From Pterobdella sp. o SKG-2022 (Eukaryota; Annelida; Clitellata; Hirudinida; Piscicolidae): DNA of 64,000 nt. The notes under the pieces were generated by a model. The model was not told the DNA's origin, did not search any database, and saw nothing but the letters and a program-made list of their open reading frames with translations. Of this stretch, positions 1 through 11,400 are shown piece by piece (the first letter of the stretch is position 1; every line of letters begins with the position of its first letter). Made by a program: the position numbers and the translations under genes. The stretch spans positions 16,882,589 through 16,946,588 of the forward strand of contig OZ038320.1 of assembly GCA_964035795.1 (NCBI GenBank). Reading direction: 5' to 3'.

Positions 1-110
1 ATAAAGAAGGATCCTCCCCCAAGCCAAATGACAACGATACCAGGATATCAGTTTGTCGATACCTGTTACCGAAGTCTACTGTTATCCAGGTTATAACAGG
101 AAAGCAGTCT
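1..110 (-). repeat. dispersed repeat family R1, copy 1 (runs off the window edge)
   Basis: Read on the minus strand, this stretch has the same order of short blocks (a 'taacctggataa' block, a 'cggtaacag' block, a 'tatcg.caaactg' block, then 'catttggcttgg') as copies near 472-610, 11505-11640 and 28497-28700. It does not encode protein. The class is unknown; a non-autonomous retroposon or MITE is possible. Confidence 0.6.
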
Positions 111-197
111 CGAATTGGAGACGCTGTCTTCGGTGCAGTTTAACGTCATGCCCAGGACCACTTGGATGCAGTTTAACGTCATGCCCAGAACTAAATC

Positions 198-380
198 TTG
201 ATTAATGAAAAATTTTTTGAAAAAACATGTGAAAAATTTTCATTCAACCAAAATATTCCATAAATACAATCTAAGAATAATTTATAGACTAATGAATTAT
301 GATAAGATTGTACTTACAGAAAATTTTAGTTGAATGAAAACCGTTTACATGTTCTTTCAAAAAAGTCCTCATTAATCAAA
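198..380. repeat. hairpin (MITE-like) element
   Basis: The two ends are imperfect inverted repeats of about 55 bases: 'gattaatgaaaaattttttg' with an acatgtgaaaa block at the left, and the reverse complement (tttacatgttctttcaaaaaag, then attaatc) at the right. The centre is AT-rich with no coding potential. Two R1 copies in opposite orientation flank it at 1-110 and 472-610. Confidence 0.55.
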
Positions 381-471
381 AAGTATATTTTAAGAAATTA
401 AAAGACAGTATGCAAAAAATATAATTTCTGACATGTAGGTGTAGATTTCAATGTAGTTACTAGCTACTTTT

Positions 472-610
472 ATGTTATAACCTGGATAAAAGCAAAAATT
501 GGTAACAGTTATCGGCGACTGATATGGTATGGTATTCGATAAAAAATCAAGTTGACGATGGCGAAGCAAATTGCCAAGTGTAGCTACAATGAATTGTGAT
601 TGGGATAATT
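472..610 (+). repeat. dispersed repeat family R1, copy 2
   Basis: This copy is opposite in orientation to the one at 1-110 and shares the 'taacctggataa', 'ggtaacag' and 'tatcggc' blocks with it and with the copy near 28500. An open frame on the minus strand over this interval is just the repeat read through. Confidence 0.55.
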
Positions 611-1191
611 CCAAGTTAGAAGTTAGTGGTAGTCTATAAAATTTTAAAAAATGAGTAGTTTCTTTTTAAGCATGATAAAAAAATATATTGAAATATAAAG
701 AATTATATTAAACTAAAAATTGAAATATAAGTAATTGTATTAATAAGGTTGGCCGAACGCAGTTTTGTCTCTGTTACTGAGACATGTGCAGCTGTATAAC
801 ATGATATAATTGAAATGATAAATATAATATATACTTCAGTTTGATAAAATCAGTAACACAAAAAGTCACAAGAAGATACAAAAACAAAAATCATTTCACG
901 CTTAAGAAATATACGGCCCCATCATGTTCAAGAGTTCGACAAAAGCTTAGTGGATTATCACAAATAATATTTAGGTTTGAGAACAAGACTTTTAAGAACT
1001 GGAGTGTTAATTTCTTCAATTTCTTTGCCTAAAAGGAAATGTGACATTAGCAGTTTACGATGTTATATAAAGTATTTGAAATTATGACGAAGTTAAGAAA
1101 CTTTTAGAAGGACATAGAACGCTTTGCCTTAATGTGTAATCTCGATATAAAGGTTTATTTTACTTTTAATTTTGAAAACTTAAAACTACAG

Positions 1192-2919
1192 GCTCGACTC
1201 TGGGCAACCTACGTCACGTGCTCAGGGTGATGGCCTGCAACACGGAGCATGTGAAGAAGCTGCAGAACGATGAATCATTTTTTCAACTTATCATCAAGTT
1301 GTATGAGGGTTGTGCATTTTTTCTATCTATCTTTTTATTTTGTGCTCAGTTGTTTCGTTTCTTTGTCTATCTCTATTTAAAAAACAAATAACCAACCAAT
1401 AAAAGGTTTTTATGGAGACCAACTGACCAAGGAAGAAGCACTGATCCACATGGAAATGGACTCAGTTGTGTTAGCAGTGATGGACCGCACCAGGAATAGC
1501 ATCCTCAAGTATGCCCCATCATTGTACTTCGTTTCTATACACTTTGTTCAAGTTCATAAGTTTGTTTTAGAGTCATCAATCAATCAATCAATCAATCAAT
1601 CAAATCCTTTTTATAGCCCGTTTTCCTTTACCAAGGGTTGGACTCATAAACGTATCTAACCAGTTATATAAGTTTCATTTTGTTTAAATAATAATATTAT
1701 AAAATACTTTAAATATATATAATATTAGATATATCTAAATATTAATATGAGATAATATATCCTTTAGAAGTGAATGGCATGAAAGCCTATAACAACACAG
1801 ACACCTGGATGAGATCATTGAGGTGGGTCCTCAGCTGCCCGAAGACAAACACAACACTCGCTTGAAGCTGGAACAGATCGAACAGGACCTCAAACTTCAT
1901 CTCAATTATCTCTCTCTCAAACATGTTAACGTAGTATTTATAGTAATTTGAAATAAGATAAATTTTTGAATAACGTAACAAGCGCCATCAAGGTGAAAAG
2001 TGAAAAAGGTTATATAATAATCACTAATCAAAAAGTATCAAGTTATTTTAAAGAATAGCAACAATTAAAATATGTTTGGTGCTTAATTGAAAGTTATAAA
2101 ATAAACTTCTCTTCCAAGTAAAATTTAAAATAAACACAGAATCTGGGATCTATATTATGTTTTTATTAACTTTTTTCCCTTATACAAATCCTGATCCACA
2201 AACACCAGATTGTGAGACCAGGCCATGAGGGACGGTCACAGAGGGGGGCTCGTGTGGGCATCTTGAGTGCAGGGGAATCTGAGACATCAGTCTATACCAT
2301 GGCCCAGTCTTCATCATGCCTCCTGCGACCTCAGAAGTCCTCAAGATTGCGGCATTATAACTCTAACCCGGTTTGTTGACACAATGTATTTGCATTAATG
2401 TTGCTATTGTTGATTCGTTGTTGTTGAGCAATGGAATAATTTTTTTCAGCTGTGGTTGCTGACGAGAAAAATGAGTTTTTGAAATTCAATGCTATTGTTT
2501 CATGAAAAATAGCTGATCAATCATTCTCTTTTTTATGAGAACTAACTAATTAGGTCTAAATCTATTTAAAAATGTTCTTATGTTTAAAAGGTGACTTACA
2601 AACAACTTTGGTTGGTCCGATTTTTGAGATCTTTATGTATTTCTATGCATTTTAATTTGAAAATTAATAATTTCAATTAATTTCGAGCTTCAAAAATGCA
2701 TTCATGTATATACAAAACCGCACAAACAAGTCGCCCACCAAGGAACCACAACCACCTTCTTCACAGGAATGCATGGATAAGACATCAACATTGAGTAGTA
2801 GGTCATCCACATATGCCACAGCCATTCAATCTCCCACTTCACTTCACCAACTGAAACAAGTGAGGAACGTCAAGATACCCTTGTCAGAAAGTGAAGAAGG
2901 TTTTGAGACACCAGTCTGA
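1192..2919 (+). CDS. 3' end of an unrecognised multi-exon gene (partial)
   Basis: Five exons join in consistent phase: 1192-1308, 1406-1508, 1801-1924, 2209-2370 and 2731-2919, ending in TGA. GC content and codon use rise sharply in these pieces against AT-rich introns. The first three encode an alpha-helical stretch (LRHVLRVMACNTEHVKKLQ, then KLEQIEQDLKLHLNYLSLKH) that looks like an armadillo/HEAT-type or coiled-coil segment. The last two encode a Ser/Pro/Gln-rich, probably disordered tail ending in EEGFETPV. The 5' part lies before the window or was not found in the first 1.2 kb, which is repeats. The third exon acceptor (ataacaacacag) was chosen because it alone keeps a long open frame; an acceptor at 1768 was rejected. 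I do not recognise the family. The exact start of the last exon is uncertain. Confidence 0.6.
1575..1603. repeat. short (ATCA)n microsatellite
   Basis: About seven copies of a 4-base ATCA/TCAA unit lie inside the intron between the second and third exons of the partial gene at 1192-2919. Confidence 0.9.
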
Positions 2920-5900
2920 GTGCAATAGGATGTGAGTAGGTGCTGGTCTTTTATCTTGGATCTTTTCCGTGTTTTTTCAATGATTTTTTGTGAAATCATG
3001 TAATTGGTATTTTTTGTCTTTTCAAGTGAAATTATAAATTTTTTAAATATTTTCGACAGAGTATAATATACTTTCAATATTATGAAAAATCATTTAATTT
3101 TGATGAAATTTAATTTATTATGTTACGCAGCATTATAATTGAAGTCACGAATAAGCAATGCAAATGCCCTCAGTCCCTCAAGTATTTATGAATCCCGTGC
3201 AATTATTTCAATGCTTTTGATCCTTTTTAGGTTCTTACCATCTTTACAGTGTGTGGATCACTAGAAAAGTATTGATAGTATTATTATTTTTTATTTTTAT
3301 TTTGTCAATGTGTTTGGTTTTGTCAGAGTTGAAATCAGTTTGTTGGCGCAAAATTCTTCTAACTTTTCATCAATTGAGTTTTGTTTCTTTTTAAAATCAG
3401 TATATAAAATTTACTACCAATATTTTCATTACTTTGAATAAAAGACCCCATTTTAATTTCAAAAAACTAGCTGAACGTATTAACCACATGGATAATACAT
3501 AAAGGTTCTGTTGCGTAATATATACTACAGAAACAAAATGTTTTGTTTTTTAATGTTTTTTTAAAAACTATAAATTTCTAACGAATACTATAATATATAT
3601 GGTGTTTTTATAAATTTCTATAACTTTTTATCCACAGAGTATTATGTCAGTTTTGTGTTGAAGATGAAAAAGGCTGATAGCCACCACATTATTCTGTTGT
3701 AGCAATCTATTATATATTATATGAAATTCATTATTCAAATGGTAATTGTGTTAAAGTCAGATTGGCTTATGTCAATTTGTTTGCAACCATAGTATTTCCT
3801 TAACTGTTTGCCGTTATTTCAGTATTTATTCTATCATTTATATAAGATAAATGATTGATCCGTACAATTTAATTGATTTATTACGGCTTAGAAAGTCACA
3901 TTTTTATTTTGGTTTTAATTGTTTTATTCAAAACTTTTTTCTGATTTTTTTAGTGATTCATAAGAATTAAATATTTATAATCTCATTAAATTATAAATAT
4001 TCAACAAATTAACATTATTTTAAAAGTTTATCAACTTCCACGAAGCTTTTTGAAGTCGAACTCACATTATCAAGCGATAATGCAATTTGAACCTACGAAA
4101 AGCTTCAAAAGATTTAAACTTTGAAATATTTTTTTGTTGAATATTCATTTAAGGCTTGAAAATCATGAAATTGAGTTATATATTATTTCATTTTCAAAAT
4201 GAACAACAAATTATCATGCTTCATCTTACTGAATACAACAAAGATCGTGGTGACGAGCCTATCGGCCATGACGTCACTCGACAGCTTGCAACAATCGCTT
4301 GCTTGTCACTTCAAGGTGACAGGGAGTATCCTATTGTAATACATACCTTTCCAATCTGTTCATTCAGTTATTTATATATTTTTCATTTTTTCAATTTTGG
4401 TTTTAATTTTTTCCTAATTTAGTTTGGCTTGAGAAGCATGCTGATATTAATACTATTATGGCCGTAATTTTGATAATATTGTTTTCTTATTTATTGAGTT
4501 CCACATTTAGATTGGTTCGTAAAAGATAATATCCTCTGAAATTTTCCGTGAGATTTTGGCAAAACCCTTCAATTCCATCATTGAAATGTACAAATATTTC
4601 TTATCTACCTAGATGACCGCTCAGCATTTAATTAGTTTTGATTAGATTTGTTGAGAGCTACGTAGGAAATTTTTGAGATCGTTTCCTAATCTATATTGAA
4701 GCTTTTTAATTTTCAGTGAATATTTGTTCTTAAATTATTTACTAATTTGTTTTTTTATTATATTTTATGCAAGAATTTTCATCAAGACTAGACCTTTAAT
4801 GGACGCTCAACAATCGAAACTCATACATTGCATAAGTTATGTATTATTACGACATATTGGATAGAAAATGTTTCTAATTTAAATTTAGGTTTTCTAATCC
4901 TATAATTACAACATCAGACTGATACCGATTGGAAATAAAGTTTAGTATGTTCAACTGATTATTATGTTACTAATATTAGTTGTTGGTCGATCTCTTCTGA
5001 AGGTGTTCATACCAACAGTGGCTGAAGACGTTTGGGTAGACAATAAAAAAATCGTTATTTATCAACGATATTAATGTTGCATTATTGCAGGTCGAGACAT
5101 TTCATTGATATCGTCTTTCATTAATCTTTTTAGTTATATTATAGTATTAGCCTTTCAAGCTTTTTTATTGTTAACTATAGATTTATGTTTAGTATAAATT
5201 AAGAATACATCAAAAGTTTATTCAAAGATTTTACCAAGCTTTTTTAAGACTACTTCATGAGTATTTGATAATGTGAGTCTAACAACAGCTTTATAGTATT
5301 TTTGAATGAATTTTTGATTCTGATGTTGATGCACACTTCAGTAAGATAATCAATACCATTATGTTACATTCACAATGTAAGGCATCAGCAAGTGAGGGTT
5401 GTTTTATTGGATTGTTCTCCCATCGATTTATCAGTTTATAGACTAATATGAATAAAACATAACATTTTTATGATATTTTGTACATTTTTTCTATTGTTGA
5501 ATATTTCATTAACACTTAACATTTTTCATACGCACTACTAATTTAGGTGCCATTAGCTTAAGAGATTCGAATCATACTAGGCTTCATTTCGATTTAGTTT
5601 GCTTATCGCGTCAAAGTGTTTGCAGTTTGCAGCAAGTACCCATTTATCCATGTTTCAGTTCGCTCTTGAAGAATTTTATACCGTCTTTATGTTTGCTTAA
5701 ATGTCTTGTTTCAAAATGCCTAGTCGTATGATACCCTCAAATGAGTTCCATTGTTTCAAGTATAAAGCATGTTGCAACAACTAGTTTTAGAGGTTTGGTC
5801 TAAGGTCGAAGCTTTTTTTAGTGAGTTTTTATTATGACGCAAATGATAATGTATGTAATCATTTATCAGCAGACCTCTGAAAGTTGTGATCCTTCTATTG

Positions 5901-8411
5901 GCAGTTTTATTTATTTTATTTAATTTTACTTTTAATAAACTGTAAATGAAAAATTTTTTTTAATTCATCAAATGCAATTTAAATAGTGAATTTGATGATT
6001 TATATTTATCAAATGGAGTGGGTGCTAGGAGAAATATTTGAATGCTCAAGCAACATGAATGTGTTTCTGTTTCATCAGTGTTTATCTATGTTCCAAACGA
6101 TTCCTCAGCTCATCATCCTTGGTTTTTTAGTCATTAAAAATTTTTTATACACCAGCATAAAAGATAATAGTATTTATAATGACTATATATGTTTCCATCT
6201 TTTTTTCATTCCAAATGCTGATAAGGCATTCAGAAACATTTTTTAAAAATCAATTACTATTCACATTTAATATTAAGTTAATGTTTTTCAACACCGTAAA
6301 TAGAAGAATATTCCATGTTTTGTATAATCCTTTTCTTAGCTTGACAACAGAATTTCAACTTTTTTCCACGGTTTTTCCGTTGAGATTAAATCGTTCTAGG
6401 CAGATCAATAGATACTTGTTATACATTTTCATTTCTCGTTCTTCTTTCAATACTTAGATTTCGTAATAAACTTCCATTTACCTTGTCATTTTGTTCATCA
6501 ACACAAATCCTTTGAAAACTGATACATGTTGAGAGGTTAAGTTTTCAGTGACATTCAATATATTTTTGATTACAAATTTTCAAACTTTGAAATCTCATAA
6601 TCGACAAATCAAGTTTGAAAATCATCAAGTAAACTATGTTTTAAAACCAATATCTTAAATGAATTAATTATTTTGAAAATATTTGTTTTCGTAAAAGCTT
6701 TCTCCTCAAAATGTTGAGTTTCTGAGTCAAAAAGGTTAGCATCTCTTAGCTTTCACAGTCATATATGTGTCAAGCAACAAGACATTCACAAATATTAAGA
6801 ACGAAAGTTGAATGTTTTTTTTGATAAAATTGCATCTAGTAATCCCAAAATCTTTGAAGATTAGAAATTTCAAAAGCTGAAATAAATTTGGTACGATACA
6901 GAATCGCTAGTGAGAAATTAATCAAAATTAACCATTTACTTTCCGCTTCTGGACGCCAGCTCGGACTCGTTTGTCAAATGACTGATACACATAAGAAGCA
7001 CCATTCCACTTACAGATACAGTTTTTAAGCATTATCTGCTGGCATCGAATGATTCATATGGCAACCAGAATTTTGTGCAAGGCCCAAGATATCATCTTTA
7101 GATAATTGCATTTGCATCAAGACACCCTCCCGCAATACCAAAAGTGTGAGTTACATTTTGTCTGGTCCCTACCTTTCAGCGTGCTTAGTCTGGTTAATCT
7201 CACCAAAAGACAAGCTTCCACCAGCATAGTTCTCCGGATCGTTGGGACACGCAAGCCAACTCATCACGCCAAGATAGGAGTTTTAGGGTTTTTGAAACAT
7301 AAAAACATAATAAATGAAAATATGAAATTTAAAAATAATAAGTGTATAAAAGATAACAATAATTGATTAAAATTTTTTGTAAATAAATGAATTTAGAAAG
7401 ATAATTGATATAAAAATTTGATTTTAAGAAAAAAAACATGAAGTAATGTAAGGCGGATTTATTGTTTCACTCAGTATTGCTATTGATCGAGTCGAAGTTT
7501 TGTAATTATCTTGGAAACTCATTTATTTGACCGTGCGTATGAATGGATATAAAGCTACATAGTCGATCGAGAAGGGTTTGGTGTAAAAAAGTGGATCGAA
7601 GTCCTGCTTTTTCCAAGTTTTTTAAACTTAAACTTATCTAAAAACTTTTATTCATTATAAAATATTTTATTCATATATATGAGATATTTCCATTTATTTT
7701 TATCTATTTCATACTAACTATTATGTCGCACACAAATAATATACAGTAAACCTCGCTTATGTCGGATTCGTTTATCTCGGACTAAATTTATGGAACGTTT
7801 AAACGATTTAAGCAAGGTTAAATGCACAGGAATCTACGAAAATGTACTAATGAATTTTGTCCGATATAGGCGAAAATCCGACTTGTGAGCAGATTTTCAA
7901 TTTAATTTAATAGTCATTTAAAAATTCCATAAATTTAGTCCGAAATAAACGAATTTCTGACTTATACGAAACCGTCATAAGCGAGGTTTACTGTAAATTA
8001 ATTCTGAGTTATTTAAAAATAAAAAATAACGGCGGACAGAATTGAAACGAAGGTTTCAACAGTAATTAATTTCGTCTTTATGAATGTTGGGCCAAAGAAA
8101 AAGCAAAGTCAACTTCTAAAGAGGGAACACACTGATAAAAACATTATATGGTTCAATAGATTTATTCAACACTAGAGCATTATGTTTCCGCAAGTTAAAA
8201 CGATACCTTTGTACAACAACATGGAGATTTAAGGCGAAAAGTAGTTCGATTTCAAGCTATCGAATGAAAAATTTTTAAAAATTGCTCAACACAACTTCTA
8301 ATAAACCCTCAAAATTAAGAAACGTTAAATAAATTTACACATTATCAAATATAATAATTGGTGAAACTTATTTTTTTAAATAAATAAGATAATTTAGTTA
8401 AATTTTGTCTG
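2920..8411. other. intergenic region, no gene seen
   Basis: About 5.5 kb of AT-rich DNA separates the 3' end of the partial plus-strand gene from the 3' end of EIF3J on the minus strand. Open frames here (for example near 4156, 5986 and 7106) are short, AT-biased and lack flanking splice signals or recognisable motifs. An AATAAA at about 3437 may serve the upstream gene. The one structured element I see is the MITE at 7744-7993. Confidence 0.6.
7744..7993. mobile_element. palindromic MITE with TA target duplication (Tc1/mariner or pogo type)
   Basis: The element begins CAGTAAACCTCGCTTATG and ends with the reverse complement (cataagcgaggtttactg), flanked on both sides by TA. A second inverted block further in (a 'ggactaaatttatggaa' block matched by 'ttccataaatttagtcc') makes much of the 250 bases fold back on itself. 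There is no coding capacity. TA flanks, CAGT termini and small size are typical of MITEs mobilised by a Tc1/mariner/pogo transposase. The termini differ from those of the Tc1-type element at 54726, so another element presumably moved it. Confidence 0.85.
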
Positions 8412-11400
8412 CTACATATAATCTGCAAAATCAGCAAACTCGTCCTTTTGTCCAGGCATTATTTTGTTTGCAGTCTTTTTGTTTTTCTGTATCTGCAAGT
8501 TTTATTGAATTTGTTACTGAAATTACATAGTAATGAAAATTTATTACTCAATGACAATATTAATAATTAAAACAACTACATTTACACAGAGAATTAATAT
8601 CAAAATATTAAGCATATAGTATTTACAAAAATGATTCGAATAAATAGTAAATCTTTTTGAGTGAATAAAATATAGAATGACAATGGAAATAGCAAGATAA
8701 GAAATGACAGTGGAGTTTTAGAGGAATTGATGAAACAAAATAATGACAGTAATTAGAATTGAGAGAAAGTTGAAACTACATGAAAGGTAGGAGCAATACC
8801 GAAAAGAGCGAAAGAATTTCAAAAAAATTCAACCAAAAAGTATAAAAAACACGAATAAATATAATTAAATCAAAAAAAGTTTAAAAGAAGAATATTTGAA
8901 ACTACTGGCAAAAGATATCTTCAAAAATAATGAAATATTTTGATATAGACAACGACCAAGAAAAAAATGAGTGTGAACGCAGAGAAGAAAACACAGAACA
9001 CCTTGTTGTGTGACAAAAGAAAAAAAACACGAACAATTTAGGAGGTAGTAGAATGGAAGCATAAAAATAGTGAAAAAAAAAAAACCTAAGCCAACGAGTT
9101 GGAAACGACAAGAAGCTGAATGGTTTTTCAATTGAATACTGAATCTTTGCACATGACTACCAAATCTTTGCATTTGCGCAACAAATTTATTACTAAATTC
9201 TTCCAATTGATTACCAAATTTTCACAAAAAAATTAGTTTAAAAAAATTTAGTTCAAACATTCAAAAAAAAAACGAAATTTTTTGAAATTAGAATTTAAAA
9301 TAAATTTTTAAAATCACATTTTGAAAATTTATTTTGAGGTTTTTTGAAATCAGCTTTAGGAAGTACCAAAACCGTGTTTTTAGAACATTTTAATTTCTTG
9401 AAATATACTTCTTGGTTTATTTAAAAAAAAATTTAATGAATATTTATAGTCAACCATAGATAGCGAAGTAAGGATCAAAAAGTATTTTTCATAAAGGTTG
9501 TTGAAGTTCACGTAAATTTGTATTCAACGATGTTTTTTGTTTAATCATATTTGTGAAATTATTAGCTTTAATAACGACTAATTTTCACAAGTTTAAAAAT
9601 TAAGAAATTTTTACAAAATGTTTTTTAGAAACTAATAAAACAGTTCACAAAAAAATATTAAATTTTCCCATAGCCTCAATGCGGCGGGTATAGGTTAAAT
9701 TAAATTCATTGTTGAAATTTAAAATCCAATTTTTATAAAAAATTTTATAAATATTCAAACTAAACTTTTATTTTAAAACATTTTTTCTATTTTTTTTAGA
9801 ATTTGGTAATAAACTGCAAAAACTTAGTAATCAAATGCAGATTTGGTGCGCAATTGCAAAGATTTAATAGTCAATGGAGAAACCTTATATTATAAAACTT
9901 CAACATTTGCACCCTTTCCTATGCTAACATTGGTTGGAAAAGTTATTATAAAACTTATATTTTTGTTTTCATTCGTCAAAAATTGAGAATTTTAAAGCTG
10001 CAATAAATCAATTAATCTCTATTTTAATAAAAGTATCTAAAATTTTCAATTTGTGACCAATGAAAACAAAATTTAAAAATACAAGATACTATGATGTCTT
10101 TAAAAGAAAACTTATACGATAACATTATATATTGATAATAAATAAAATATATAACAATAGGAAATTTGATGAAAACATTTACTGAACAAATTAATTGAAA
10201 TAATTTAAAATTAATAGTAAAATGAGGTTTACCTTTGTTGCTTTTAATTTTTCATTATATAATGTTGTTAGTGATGTGGAGATTTTTTTTATGTTTTCTG
10301 CATCAACTGTGGAAAATTGATAAAACAATTATTTAATTACAAAGAAATAAATAATATAGAGATGAGGTCCGATTCAATAAAATAACAAAGCCAACCTTCG
10401 AGGGTTAAATCCCTGAAAAGATTTTCAATGAAAGGAAGAAAAAACTCGCTGTCCTGTGAAAGTTTGAAAACATGAATTTGACTCAAAAAAGCTTTGTTGT
10501 TTGATTGATATGTGTTTGATTTGAGTTGAAAAACAATAAAACTATGCTAAGAATACATTGATATTTAATATTTTTATATTTAAATAAAAAGCTTAAAATA
10601 TTTGTATTTAATCGCCATGTTAAAAAGATACTTTATATTTGATTATTTTCTCGTATAGGAGATTGGAAAATTTGTTGAAATCCTCTTTATTCTGTGGCTG
10701 TGATAATTCTATTGGCCCTAACTTTTTTGAGTCTGCCTCACTCAAGCCTATAGAAAGTGAAAATAGAATGTTTGACAAGGTTATTAATAGAATAATTAGT
10801 AGATAGATGGACAATTATTAATTTAAAAAATTTAGCGTGAACAGCATCTTCAAGAATGCGTAAAGGTAGATGAACTTTGAAACTATAATATAAAGTTTTT
10901 GATAAATACAATCAGAATACAACAATATCACATGACCAGCCACAAAAGCAAGCACTAATAATGAATGAACATAAGAACCGAAAGCCTCTAGAGCGAGTTC
11001 CAGATCAGCATCCTGCTGAATCTTCACCAACCTCTCCTTCTCTTCCCTCAGCTTTCCAGGGTCCTTCGCCTCCTCCTTCTGACATTGAGGTAATAATATT
11101 CAGATAATAGTTCTGTCTCAATTTTGCTGTAAATATTAGAATTCTATATACATTTATTAAATTAACTTATCCTTCAACACTAACTGCTTACATCTACCTC
11201 TCCTGCTAGAAGCTTTTCATTAAAAAATTAACATTAGCAAGTATTTGATAGTGCTTGTAACGAAAAGCTTCATAACTTAAATATAAAATTATTTAATGTT
11301 CAGTGATTAACAGAAATCACATTAGCTCCTAGATCACTTAAAAACACACATGAATCTACCAAATACCCTCATATGTTTTCCTCACCCCCCTACACACGTT

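Noticed and set aside
1768..1820. Alternative third exon of the partial gene, starting at 1768 in another frame with donor gtgggt
   Set aside because: It gives a short exon and would leave the long open frame to 1924 unexplained; an acceptor at 1800 keeps phase with both neighbouring exons.
8865..9206. 113-codon minus-strand Phe-rich open frame
   Set aside because: A-rich/T-rich low complexity overlapping an inverted-repeat element inside an EIF3J intron; no motif.
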